From assembly GCA_024734495.1 (NCBI GenBank), contig JALMQS010000128.1, forward strand, positions 22,680,875 to 22,744,874: 64,000 nt of DNA, read 5' to 3'. Below are positions 53,281-62,689 of the stretch, one piece after another. Under the pieces are notes generated by a model, which did not search any database, was not told the DNA's origin, and worked only from the letters and a program-made list of their open reading frames with translations. Numbering within the stretch: the first letter of the stretch is position 1; the number at the start of each line of letters is the position of its first letter. Position numbers and translations under genes: made by a program. Origin of the DNA: Forficula auricularia. Its lineage: Eukaryota > Arthropoda > Insecta > Dermaptera > Forficulidae.

Positions 53281-55011
53281 AAATATATTTTTAAACAATA
53301 AAAACAGTTTAAGGAAGTTTGTATTTCGATTGCTAGGAGAGCTAAACTTGAAATAATTCAATTTTTTGTTTTTTGGTTATGTGTAAAATTTGGAGAAACA
53401 TTCTGATATTTGCTGCAGCTCATAGAAAGTTCTTTCTCGTTCCAAAATGTTTATTAATTTTTAAAAATAAAGAAAAGATTAGATTTTGAGCTTTCTAGCA
53501 TTAGTACTACCGATACAAAAATAAATCATTATATGTTATATAGAGAGTTATGGAATGGATGAAGGAAATATCCTGCAACTCAGTGCCAAGTTTTTTTTAC
53601 TTCTAAGTCAAATCCTTTGCTGAATAAATAAATAAATATATAGTTAAAATTTGTGGAAATTGTATTGAGTTTTGAAAAAATTTTCACTTTTTCAAACAAG
53701 TTAAAGTTTTATTTTCACTACGGATCTGCGTTCTTCCTCTTTATCATTCATTAGTATTAATACCTACTGAGATTTGAGATAGGACAAGGTTACATATAAT
53801 ATTAGTGTATGGTTGAAAGAAAGCATTAAATGGGAACTACCTACTGTGAATAATAAATAATTATGTTCAGATTAAAATGAATCACAGATCACATGAATAA
53901 GTTGATAACGTATATAAAAAAAAACTTGCAAAAGACAGCATCAACTCTGTCGAAAAGTTACGAATATTTAAATAAAAAAAATAAATAGGAAAAAGTGAAA
54001 TTTTTTTAAGTAAATTTTCGTGAAAAATTTCATTTAAAGGCTTTGAAAATTTCCCAGCTATCGACCTTGTCAAGTGAAAAGAAGCATATGAATGAGCTCG
54101 CCTTTTCAATTAATCATGTTTCCTAATTATAAAGATTCGGCTGTATTTTTTTAAAGACAAAGATACAAAAACATAAAATACCTTGAGACGGGGTGATTAA
54201 AATTTTAGAAAAATACAAGAGTTCGACATATTGAAAGTATAAGTGGAACAAAGTCTTGACTGATTAAAGATTCAAAACATACGCACTGACCAATGGATTT
54301 TTTACCTCTGGGGACCACAATTTCCCGTTTTATGTCCTATATCCGGTTTCCAACTATTAAGGGCATCAATTCCTTCCACCTAGAAGTTACAAAATGAAAT
54401 TAACTTTTTTTTATCTCTAAGATACAAGCTCTAAAATAGTCAGGTCCCAGACTGGCCATCGCAATACTTCCCCATTATATTCTATAGAATATAAATGTGA
54501 AAGTAATAAGAAAGAATCTTAGAGGAAATTTTAATCTCTAGAAGTAATAGTAAGGTTCACCGGAAAAGAATGTTGAAATTGGAGTTACAGTGAAATTGAA
54601 AGGGTCTTTCTTTTTACACCTTCTCTACCTAAGTTTTATTTTATTTTATTTTGTACGGAACAAATTCTTTTTTTACATATGAAGCATACATACACAAAAA
54701 AGGTACAACGAACACAAATATCATTCAGACTCAACCAAATAACAACCCGAAAATCCCAAAATTCAAACTTCCTATTTGACATTTTTTGTTTTATTTTATT
54801 TTATTTGCCCAGCATCATTCTCTTAATACTACCAAGAGAACAATTGTCAATGCCACTGCAGACTTAGCACCAATAGTCCTTGAATGAGCAGATCGAACTA
54901 AGGACTTGGAATTTTAAATGCCCCCTCACCTTCTAATTTTGTAAAACCTGTATTTACATGGAATGTTCTGCGAGGTCCTAATTAGATTAACTGTTCAAAA
55001 TTTATAATCTT
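53281..55011. other. AT-rich spacer, nothing recognised
   Basis: Short frames at 53882 (minus) and 54679 (plus) are unsupported. Two (TTTTA)n tracts at 54628 and 54785. Confidence 0.5.
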
Positions 55012-55245
55012 TAAAGAATTTGGTGTCGGTTCTAGGTGAAACATATTAATAGATAATAAGTAAAAATATATTTTTCTAGGTGGGTTTCACAAATAAAACA
55101 AATATATGTTTTGAGTTTTTATCTCGATATATATATTATGAGCCCATCATCAGGAGTTACAAGAAAAAAAATATATATATATATCGAGATAAAAACTCAA
55201 AACATATATTTGTTTTATTTGTGAAACCCACCTAGAAAAATATAT
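55012..55245 (-). mobile_element. Family A palindrome plus tail, inverted orientation
   Basis: The tail comes first here (TTAAAGAATTTGGTGTCGGTTCTAGGTGAAACATATTAA), followed by the palindrome: GGTGGGTTTCACAAATAAAACAAATATATGTTTTGAGTTTTTATCTCGATATATAT and its complement. The left arm retains TGAGCCCATCATCAGGAGT (the CUGAUGA box on minus strand), but the right arm lacks the box and GAAA, so the ribozyme is broken. Confidence 0.78.
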
Positions 55246-55489
55246 TTTTACTTGTTCATAATTTGGCCATGATTGAACAAAAGGGCTAAAAATTAACTTT
55301 TTTGTATCCTTCCTTTCTAATGTTTTGTATTTGATTTTTGTACTAATAGTTCCGCAAGGTCTTAAAGAGTAAATTTGCATTTTTTTAGTCTATATAATAT
55401 ATTTAAAGGGTTTCTCAGTACCTATATAGCGAACTTCCTTTTCTATATAAATAGAAAAACAAGAAGTGGTCAACTTATCACCTGCCTCG

Positions 55490-55903
55490 CCCCTCCATAA
55501 GTGTTCTAAAAAGTAACTGTGCAAAATTTGGTCCAAATCATACAAAGGGTTCTAATTTTTAAATCCTCCTTCGACCTAAATTTTGGTCCAATTTTAACCA
55601 AAATCTAATCAGTTCTTAATCTCAATATTAAATATCTAAATATAAAATTTAGTTTTGATATCTTCTTTGGCTTTTGAGCTAGAGCGTATATGATATATGG
55701 TAACATACTAACCCACTAAAAGACATTTCGACAAAATAATTAGTATCTCTTAAAAAATACATTTTTTGATGTTCGCTATACAAGATATTTTTGTAGACTG
55801 AAAAACTGTGAATCAACACAATTTTTTTTTTATCAAAATAGTCAAAAACAACTTTTCATAAATGATTGCAATATTTCAACATACCCCAAATAGTAAAGTA
55901 ATA
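55490..55903 (-). mobile_element. Diverged ACTTTACCATAC family copy
   Basis: Minus-strand words TTACTTTACTATTTGGGGTATG (right side), CAAATTTTG..GATTAAGAACTGATTAGATTTTGG and AGCTCAAAAGCCAAAG are recognisable relatives. Both G-run blocks are lost. Confidence 0.5.
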
Positions 55904-56046
55904 ATAAAATGATAGTTTTCACGAAACCTGTGAAATGTTAATAAACATACTTGAGAGCTTGTTCACAAATATCGATCACATATATAGGCCAATGAAGATT
56001 CAATATATTTGAAATTGTGGCTATTATTATCCCAGCTTTAGCTCTG

Positions 56047-56131
56047 TTTCCCATGATCTCCAGCCACCTGTGCCTCCAGGTGTGGACCCATTGAAATTGA
56101 TGGAATATGAATCCTTCTTCTATCCCTTAAG
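56047..56131 (+). CDS. Candidate internal coding exon, plus strand
   Basis: In an AT-rich region this GC-richer segment has one clean frame reading SVSHDLQPPVPPGVDPLKLM then EYESFFYPLR. An acceptor-like TTATTATCCCAG lies just before (56035) and a donor-like TTAAG then GTCAGAATG after (56132). The peptide has an even, protein-like composition (PP.PPGVDPLK), unlike the low-complexity frames elsewhere. I do not recognise the family. It would belong to a second, plus-strand gene outside or largely outside the window. Splice sites are only moderate. Confidence 0.35.
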
Positions 56132-57235
56132 GTCAGAATGGATTTGATACATATATACCTACTTCATATTTTGGAAAAAATAAATAATCTAGTTAATATC
56201 CGAGACTAGAAAAATGTTATTAAATTTTACTTTTTATCAAATTAAAATAGACTATTTGGTTGGAAAAGATTAGATTGAATGGTGTCAAATATTCATGGCA
56301 TTTTTTCTGAATATAATCAAAACAAATAACGTATTGAGTTAACTTATTTATTTATTTATTTATTTTATTAGATCAATGAATTTAAAATGTCTGAAACGTG
56401 AAGAAAAAATCAATTTCAAGCATTTTTTTTCGGTTTATGTTTCTTCCTAAGTTAACTCAAAAACAGTAAGTGATAGAAAGCTAGTTTTGATGCCAAAATG
56501 TTTATATTTTCAATGCGAGAATTGATTAAATTTTGGGCTATCTAGATTTTCAACTCAGGGTTCAAAAATGCAGAAAATATCACTTTTTCTCAAAATAATT
56601 AAAATAAAAAATACATTTCTAATAGTTTATTAGATTAAAGTTTTTTACTAGGACGGCTCTAGTTGGTGACGGCGTGTCTTGAAAAAGTTTTTATTTTTTC
56701 CAACAATTTGTATTTACAAACCCAAGAGTAATTAATTTTGAGCTTTTTAACTACAGAACTTTTAGTTGAAAAGTGCAGAAAATAAGAAAAAACCAAATCA
56801 TTTTATATAGAAATCCCCTGCAAAGCAAAGCTATAATGCAATTAAACAGAACAATTTGTTTTAATAAACTTCACCTTGATGGCGAGCCTCAGCTTTTTAA
56901 TTCAAACCGGTTGCTGACAAATAAGTCCTGAATCACCAAATTTGCGCAGAGCGTAGCGAGTCTTAAAAAATTCCCACCTTTTCCCCAAAATTTAATTAAA
57001 CTTATTCAATATATATATATATTTTTAGTGGATATTAGTGGGAAATAATTATAGTAAATCAAACATCCATAGGGGATGTTAATCATATCTACCTACAGTG
57101 CAAAAACAATAGTGTTAAAGTAAATAAATTTTATATAAACAGTCAAGATAATTTACCCCTAAACCAACAAATATGAATATTCTTCTATCGTATATTCCTG
57201 AAGATTCAATAATAGCAAAGTTCGTGATTCAACAT
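56132..57235. other. AT-rich spacer with old dispersed repeat phrases
   Basis: AGAAAGCTAGTTTTGATGCCAAAATG (56480) and AATTTTGAGCTTTTTAAC..CAGAACTTTTAGTTGAAAAGTGCAGAAAA (56720) recur at 6.0, 21.1 and 53.4 kb. No gene. Confidence 0.4.
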
Positions 57236-57990
57236 ATATTAGATATTAAAAAAATTTAATGTAATATATAAATGTAATCAATGTAATAAATGTAATATAT
57301 TTAATGTAATATTTAATGTAATATAAAAATATATAACTACATTTCACTGGCCAAAATGATCTATACGGATCGAGGCCAAAGGGGGGGGGGGGGGAGGGGG
57401 GAGGACAAAAAAATAAAAAATTATAGTAAAGATGAAAACAAAGCTTTCGAAAATATATAGTCTCAAATCTCATATATGGGTGTATTTATTATATCAAGTA
57501 GAAGATGAACTCTTTGATTAATTTCTCAAAAGTTATTTTAGTCAATTTGTTTTATTATTTAAAAAATATATTGATTTTATATAAAATTTATCCCCTCGAT
57601 TAAATAGAAACCCATTCTATATACTACTATCGATTCTTTTATGATATTAGGGTGAAAAGACTCGAGTGGATAGTAAAAATGAGGCCCCTCCTAGTATAAG
57701 TTCCAATAAATCTTTTTTTCCGATGGAAGCTCTAACTAACACCCTATCTGAAAATGACTCAGGGCTTTATTGTTTGTTTCAGGAAGTTCTGAAACGCCGT
57801 TTAAATTATAAGTTTCAAATCAAAAAGTGCGTTTTCTGTTTGGTATAAATACACTTATTATGATATAAATAAAGATATTGAAAGATTTGGATGAGGCAGT
57901 CCAGATTCAAAGAAAGAGAAATTATATCTAATAATATGTCATTTTAATTAGATAAAGCTTTTTCCACTCTTTATTTTTTTCAAAGCCAAC

Positions 57991-58021
57991 GTTTCGGAGG
58001 ATTCTTCCCTCCTTCTTCAAG
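57991..58021 (-). ncRNA. Hammerhead-like core, mutated (family C, unit 1)
   Basis: Minus strand: TTGAAGA, GGAGG, loop GAAGAAT, CCTCC, GAAACGTTGG. Stem II and GAAA are intact, but the first box reads UUGAAGA instead of CUGAAGA (C3 changed to U), expected to abolish catalysis. Confidence 0.5.
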
Positions 58022-59379
58022 GTTTTGAAAAAGATCTATGAAGGATATTATTTTAAAGTTATTAGATTATTATCTACTTGATATTTTATAAAAAAATGTA
58101 TTTTTTTCTTGTAAATATTTTATTAACTTAAGTTATGTATATATAATTTATACTATAATTATATCAATAGAGTGATCTTCAATCATTTATTTTCTAACTA
58201 ATCAGCACTTCATTTTGTTTTCAAATTTCATTTCAATTGGTTCAACGGTGTGGAAAAAATCACCGGCGAAAAAAAGGATTACATAGATACAAATATACAT
58301 ACCTACATCCCCAAGACTAAATTTAAAAATCGCACTTTTTGGACTCTGGGCGAGACCTCATGTGATTTTTGGCAAAACCGTCAGGTCCTAAAATTAAACA
58401 TCAATGAATACTACAATTTGTGATTTTGGTTGAGACCAAACGGTGAGGAAAAAATCGCCGGCGAAAAAAAGGATAACATGGATACAATAAACATACATAC
58501 ATCCCCAAACCTAAATTTAAAAATCGCACTTTTGGACTCTGGGCGAGACCCATGTAATTTTTGGTAAAACCGTCAGGTCCTAAAATCCAACATGAATGAA
58601 TACTACAATTTGTGACTATGGTTGAGACCATCGGTATATTAGATATTAAAAAAATTTAATGTAATATATAAATGTAATCAATGTAATAAATGTAATATAT
58701 TTAATGTAATATTTAATGTAATATAAAAATATATAACTACATTTCACTGGCCAAAATGATCTATACGGATCGAGGCCAAAGGGGGGGGGGGGAGGACAAA
58801 AAAAATAAAAAATTATAGTAAAGATGAAAACAAAGCTTTCGAAAATATATAGTCTCAAATCTCATATATGGGTGTATTTATTATATCAAGTAGAAGATGA
58901 ACTCTGATTAATTTCTCAAAAGTTATTTTAGTCAATTTGTTTTATTATTTAAAAAATATATTGATTTTATATAAAATTTATCCCCTCGATTAAATAGAAA
59001 CCCATTCTATATACTACTATCGATTCTTTTATGATATTAGGGTGAAAAGACTCGAGTGGATAGTAAAAATGAGGCCCCTCCTAGTATAAGTTCCAATAAA
59101 TCTTTTTTCCGATGGAAGCTCTAACTAACACCCTATCTGAAAATGACTCAGGGCTTTATTGTTTGTTTCAGGAAGTTCTGAAACGCCGTTTAAATTATAA
59201 GTTTCAAATCAAAAAGTGCGTTTTCTGTTTGGTATAAATACACTTATTATGATATAAATAAAGATATTGAAAGATTTGGATGAGGCAGTCCAGATTCAAA
59301 GAAAGAGAAATTATATCTAATAATATGTCATTTTAATTAGATAAAGCTTTTTCCACTCTTTATTTTTTTCAAAGCCAAC

Positions 59380-59410
59380 GTTTCGGAGGATTCTTCCCTC
59401 CTTCTTCAAG
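59380..59410 (-). ncRNA. Hammerhead-like core, mutated (family C, unit 2)
   Basis: Same as the unit 1 copy, including the C3 change, so that change predates the tandem duplication. Confidence 0.5.
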
Positions 59411-60291
59411 GTTTTGAAAAGATCTATGAAGGATATTATTTTAAAGTTATTAGATTATTATCTACTTGATATTTTATAAAAAAAATGTATTTTTTTCTTG
59501 TAAATATTTTATTAACTTAAGTTATGTATATATACTTTATACTATAATTATATCAATAGAGTGATCTTCAATCATTTATTTTCTAACTAATCAGCACTTC
59601 ATTTTGTTTTCAAATTTCATTTCAATTGGTTCAACGGTGTGGAAAAAATCACCGGCGAAAAAAAGGATTACATAGATACAAATATACATACCTACATCCC
59701 CAAGACTAAATTTAAAAATCGCACTTTTTGGACTCTGGGCGAGACCTCATGTGATTTTTGGCAAAACCGTCAGGTCCTAAAATTAAACATCAATGAATAC
59801 TACAATTTGTGATTTTGGTTGAGACCAAACGGTGAGGAAAAAATCGCCGGCGAAAAAAAGGATAACATGGATACAATAAACATACATACATCCCCAAACC
59901 TAAATTTAAAAATCGCACTTTTTGGACTCTGGGCGAGACCCATGTAATTTTTGGTAAAACCGTCAGGTCCTAAAATCCAACATGAATGAATACTACAATT
60001 TGTGACTATGGTTGAGACCATCGGTTCCGTAGTCTTTACCTGAGAACCCTTTGATGTCGTGCGAGCGCGAAACCGATTAAAATACTTTATCTACATCGCA
60101 TGAATAAAGTAAAAAACAATCTTCAAATGTTTAAAAAATCCCAAACGTTTCGGGAGAATTTCTCCTTTAATCAATGAAATTTAATTTTTTTATTATTATC
60201 ATTTCCGTCTATAATTTGCATTAATTTGAAAGTTTATAGTAGAAAAATAAGGACAAGTTTTTATGTGTGACTTTTTTATTTATCAGCCAAC

Positions 60292-60319
60292 GTTTCGTCA
60301 TCTTTGCTGACTTCATCAG
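60292..60319 (-). ncRNA. Hammerhead-like ribozyme core (family E)
   Basis: Minus strand: CTGATGA, A, GTCA, loop GCAAAGA, TGAC, GAAACGTTGGCTGATAAA. CUGAUGA and GAAA boxes and a four-pair stem II are intact. No GUH is seen directly after a minimal stem III, so cleavage may need a different pairing. The partner copy on the plus strand (60778) reads CTGAAGA...GAGGCG with the GAAA box lost. Confidence 0.5.
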
Positions 60320-60565
60320 GGCTTCTACAATTATAAGAACATTATAAATAATATCAAGTTACAAGAGTAAATTATAATCTCAGAACAAACATGTATCAAA
60401 ATTTTTTTACCCACCAAATAGTCAGTTGATGTTCTTCAATGGTAACGAAGATCAAAAGAAAATTTAGTCGAATGTGTGACATGACTATTTGGTGGGTAAA
60501 AAAATTTTGATACATGTTTGTTCTGAGATTATAATTTACTCTTGTAACTTGATATTATTTATAAT

Positions 60566-60712
60566 TAATAAGTTGTTGTAGGGAAATAAGGACACAGCTT
60601 ATGCAAATATTTTTTATTTTATGCCAACGTTTCGTCAACAAAGTAAAACTGAACAAAGTATAGCTGATATATTTGCATAAGCTGTGTCCTTTTTCTATAC
60701 AACAACTTATTA
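60566..60712. mobile_element. Nested 147-bp hairpin insertion
   Basis: AATAAGTTGTTGTA.GGAAATAAGGACACAGCTTATGCAAATAT and ATATTTGCATAAGCTGTGTCCTTTTT..TACAACAACTTATT are inverted arms. The loop contains GCCAACGTTTCGTCA, the 3' part of a family E type core, so it is probably a truncated, related element inserted into an older relative. Confidence 0.75.
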
Positions 60713-61084
60713 ATTTAATCGATGGACATAAACAATCAAAATAATTATTTATAATGTTCTTATAATTGTAGAAGCCCTGAAGAGGTCGGCAAAGTCGACG
60801 AGGCGTTGGCTGATAAATGAAAAAGTCACACATTATTTTTCTATTATAAACTTTCAATTTTTTTTGTATTATATATAAGTAGGTATAATAATATATTTTA
60901 TTATAGTGATTTTATTTAGAATGAAGGCACTGGGGAATAGAAAATACGTCCCCGTCCCCCTCTTGAAGTATTTTCAATAAATCTTTTTTCTGAAGGACGA
61001 CCTAGCACCCTATTTATTATCTGCAAATGACTCAGGTCTTATTGTTTCCCGGAGTTTGTTTCATATGTTCTGAAACGCCCTGTA

Positions 61085-61275
61085 TGTATAGTCCCTGTGT
61101 GTGTGGCATATGTGGGCGGGCAGATGGGACGACCACCGCGCATTTGACAGTAGCCGGGTGTCTTGGGGTCGTCGCTCAATGACTAAGGGCCTCTGTATTC
61201 ACAAGTCAGGAAGGGCCTGTTTAATTTGGCCCTGGACTTCGATAACCGAGCCAGACTCAGGCGAGGAAAAAAAAG
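61085..61275. other. GC-rich single-copy island
   Basis: About 190 bases with GC far above the window average (GTGGGCGGGCAGATGGGACG, CGTCGCTCAATGACTAAGGG, CCTGGACTTCGATAACCGAG). The 60-codon plus frame from 61101 has no recognisable family. No good splice sites were found. It could be a promoter, a leader exon or a non-coding RNA of a neighbouring gene. Confidence 0.25.
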
Positions 61276-62072
61276 AGTTTTAGAGAGATAGTAGCCGAAA
61301 TCTTTTTTAGACCAAGCCCACTTGAAAGAATTGAGTTTCGAGGGATACACAAAAAGTAAATGTTTACTATTTTAGAATATATGTTATTCAAGTTTTTTTT
61401 GCGTTGATTTAAGATAAATTGTCAAAGCTAATATTTAGAGTTAACATTTTTTAGCCATGAAATGAATCTTTTAAAAAGATATATTTATTTAGAAAAAAAA
61501 TATACCTAATTTACGATATATAAAATTTCAATATGTATTTAATTTATCAAAAAAGCACAGTAGTTAAAAGTTTGAAGTGTATTAATTTTTTACTATTAAT
61601 AATTTAAGGATGAAAGGGCTTTCCAATAATTTTTGTTTTTGGAATTTTATTTTACATTATTCTTGGTTTACCTTTCCATCAATTCTCCATTGAATTCTAC
61701 CTATCCGCCTCCAAAAGAAAAGAAAGAACTTATAATGTATTTATAATTTTTTAAATATATTATTAATAAAATTATGCTGGAGAATAGATGAAAATTCACC
61801 ATGATCCAACGCCGATGTTTCCGTAAAGAATTAATATATTTGATGTTTTTGGTCAAAAATGTGTTATAAATAAAAATTGGCCAGGTGCTGATGAAGGGAA
61901 ATTCTAATGCCCGAAACATTACATGTATTGTACACCTCATTACACATTAAAGTTGAAACATTCTATCAATGAAAAACTTTACTGAACATCAAGTAACTTT
62001 ATTTTTCCGCAACACCTCACAATTTCCATCTAATATATTATATTAATAATTTAGATTATATGTCTATTAGAG
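61276..62072. other. AT-rich spacer, nothing recognised
   Basis: A 79-codon minus frame at 61701-61940 is unsupported. GGTGCTGATGAAGGGAAATTCTAATGCCCGAAAC (61884) looks like a very degenerate relative of the hammerhead-type repeats. Confidence 0.4.
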
Positions 62073-62380
62073 CAGTGGCGCAATCAGGATTTTGTCCTGT
62101 GGGAGGGGGGGGGGGGTCTAATACACACACATATATATATAATATATATAAATATATATACATAATTATAAATTAGAAGGCATAGCTAGCTTATATATAC
62201 ATTTTTATACTGTTTTTTATTTAAAGGCTATAAAATAGGTTTCCTTAATTTATGTAAGTAAACTTTTACATACCCTCTGTTTATTGCTGAATCTATTTTT
62301 CTCTTTTGTCTTAAGCCGTTTTGACGCCCCTTGATTTAGCCGCCCGCTGTACACATCTTCGCACCTATAGCAGCGCCCTG
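62073..62380. mobile_element. Possible decayed hAT-type element
   Basis: A CAGTGGCGCAATCAGGA left end at 62073 followed by a G run is typical. A right end such as CAGCGCCCTG at 62371 is only a weak match and no 8-bp duplication is visible. Confidence 0.3.
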
Positions 62381-62513
62381 TAAAATAATACAAATTATTT
62401 ATTAAATTGTCTAGTAGGTAATATTCTCTCTCTCTACAAAGTTATCGACTTTTAATTTATTAAATGGAAAAATAATCATGTACTTATAGTATGATATTTA
62501 AAAAAATAATAAA

Positions 62514-62688
62514 TAAATTGAAAGTTTTGCCGAGAGTAGCAGAATTTTTATATATTGAAGGAGACAATAAAAGAGTGTGTCTTCTGCTGGAATTATAAAT
62601 TTTATTTAATTATAACGAGACTATAGTTTCGAGGGCTTTGCCCTCTTCATCAGTCTATTACAATGGATTCACAGGAATTAATTTATGA
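62514..62688 (-). mobile_element. Hammerhead family B single-arm copy (monomer)
   Basis: On the minus strand: TCATAAATTAATTCCTGTGAATCC, the hammerhead core, CGTTATAATT...CAGCAGAAGACACACTC, CCTTCAATATATAAAAATTCTGCTACTCTCGGCAAAACTTTCAATTTA. It corresponds to the inner half of one arm plus the complete tail of 43592-43960. It is thus a 5'-truncated, non-inverted copy. Flanks suggest a short AATAAATA duplication, but the sequence is low in complexity. Confidence 0.85.
62619..62653 (-). ncRNA. Hammerhead ribozyme (family B, monomer)
   Basis: Identical core to 43820-43854 on the minus strand: CTGATGA, GAGGGC-AAA-GCCCTC, GAAAC-TATA-GTC. Stem I can form as in the other copies. Confidence 0.75.
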
Positions 62689-62689
62689 A

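Larger units (their letters stand above)
57236..60115 (+). mobile_element. 1.39-kb tandem duplication of a hammerhead family C element plus shared 3' end
   Basis: 57241-58635 is repeated at 58641-60025 with near identity (offset 1400 at the start and 1390 at the end). Each unit has a (GTAAT)-rich start, a G run (57379, 58781), a CTCAGGGCTTTATTG segment, a family C hammerhead-like core on the minus strand, and two ~200-bp sub-repeats (CAACGGTGTGGAAAAAATC.CCGGCG...). After unit 2 the sequence continues to TTCCGTAGTCTTTACCTGAGAACC...AATAAAGTAAAA. That 3' end is shared with the satellite elements at 27.4 and 47.3 kb. Confidence 0.85.
60226..60855. mobile_element. Hammerhead family E inverted dimer, with nested hairpin
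   Basis: TTGAAAGTTTATAGTAGAAAAATAAGGAC...TGTGTGACTTTTT.ATTTATCAGCCAACG...TTCTACAATTATAAGAACATTATAAATAATATCAAGTTACAAGAGTAAATTATAATCTC on the left is repeated inverted on the right up to ATAAACTTTCAA. The loop is about 40 bases (60438-60479). The right arm is interrupted by a 147-bp hairpin element (60566-60712). One ribozyme core is in good condition (60292-60319, minus); the other (60778-60800, plus) is mutated. Confidence 0.82.

Noticed and set aside
58401..58631. Minus-strand frames in the 57-60 kb repeats (also 57246, 58646, 59800)
   Set aside because: They are produced by the repeated units and their sub-repeats, with no recognisable domain; identical partial frames appear in each unit.
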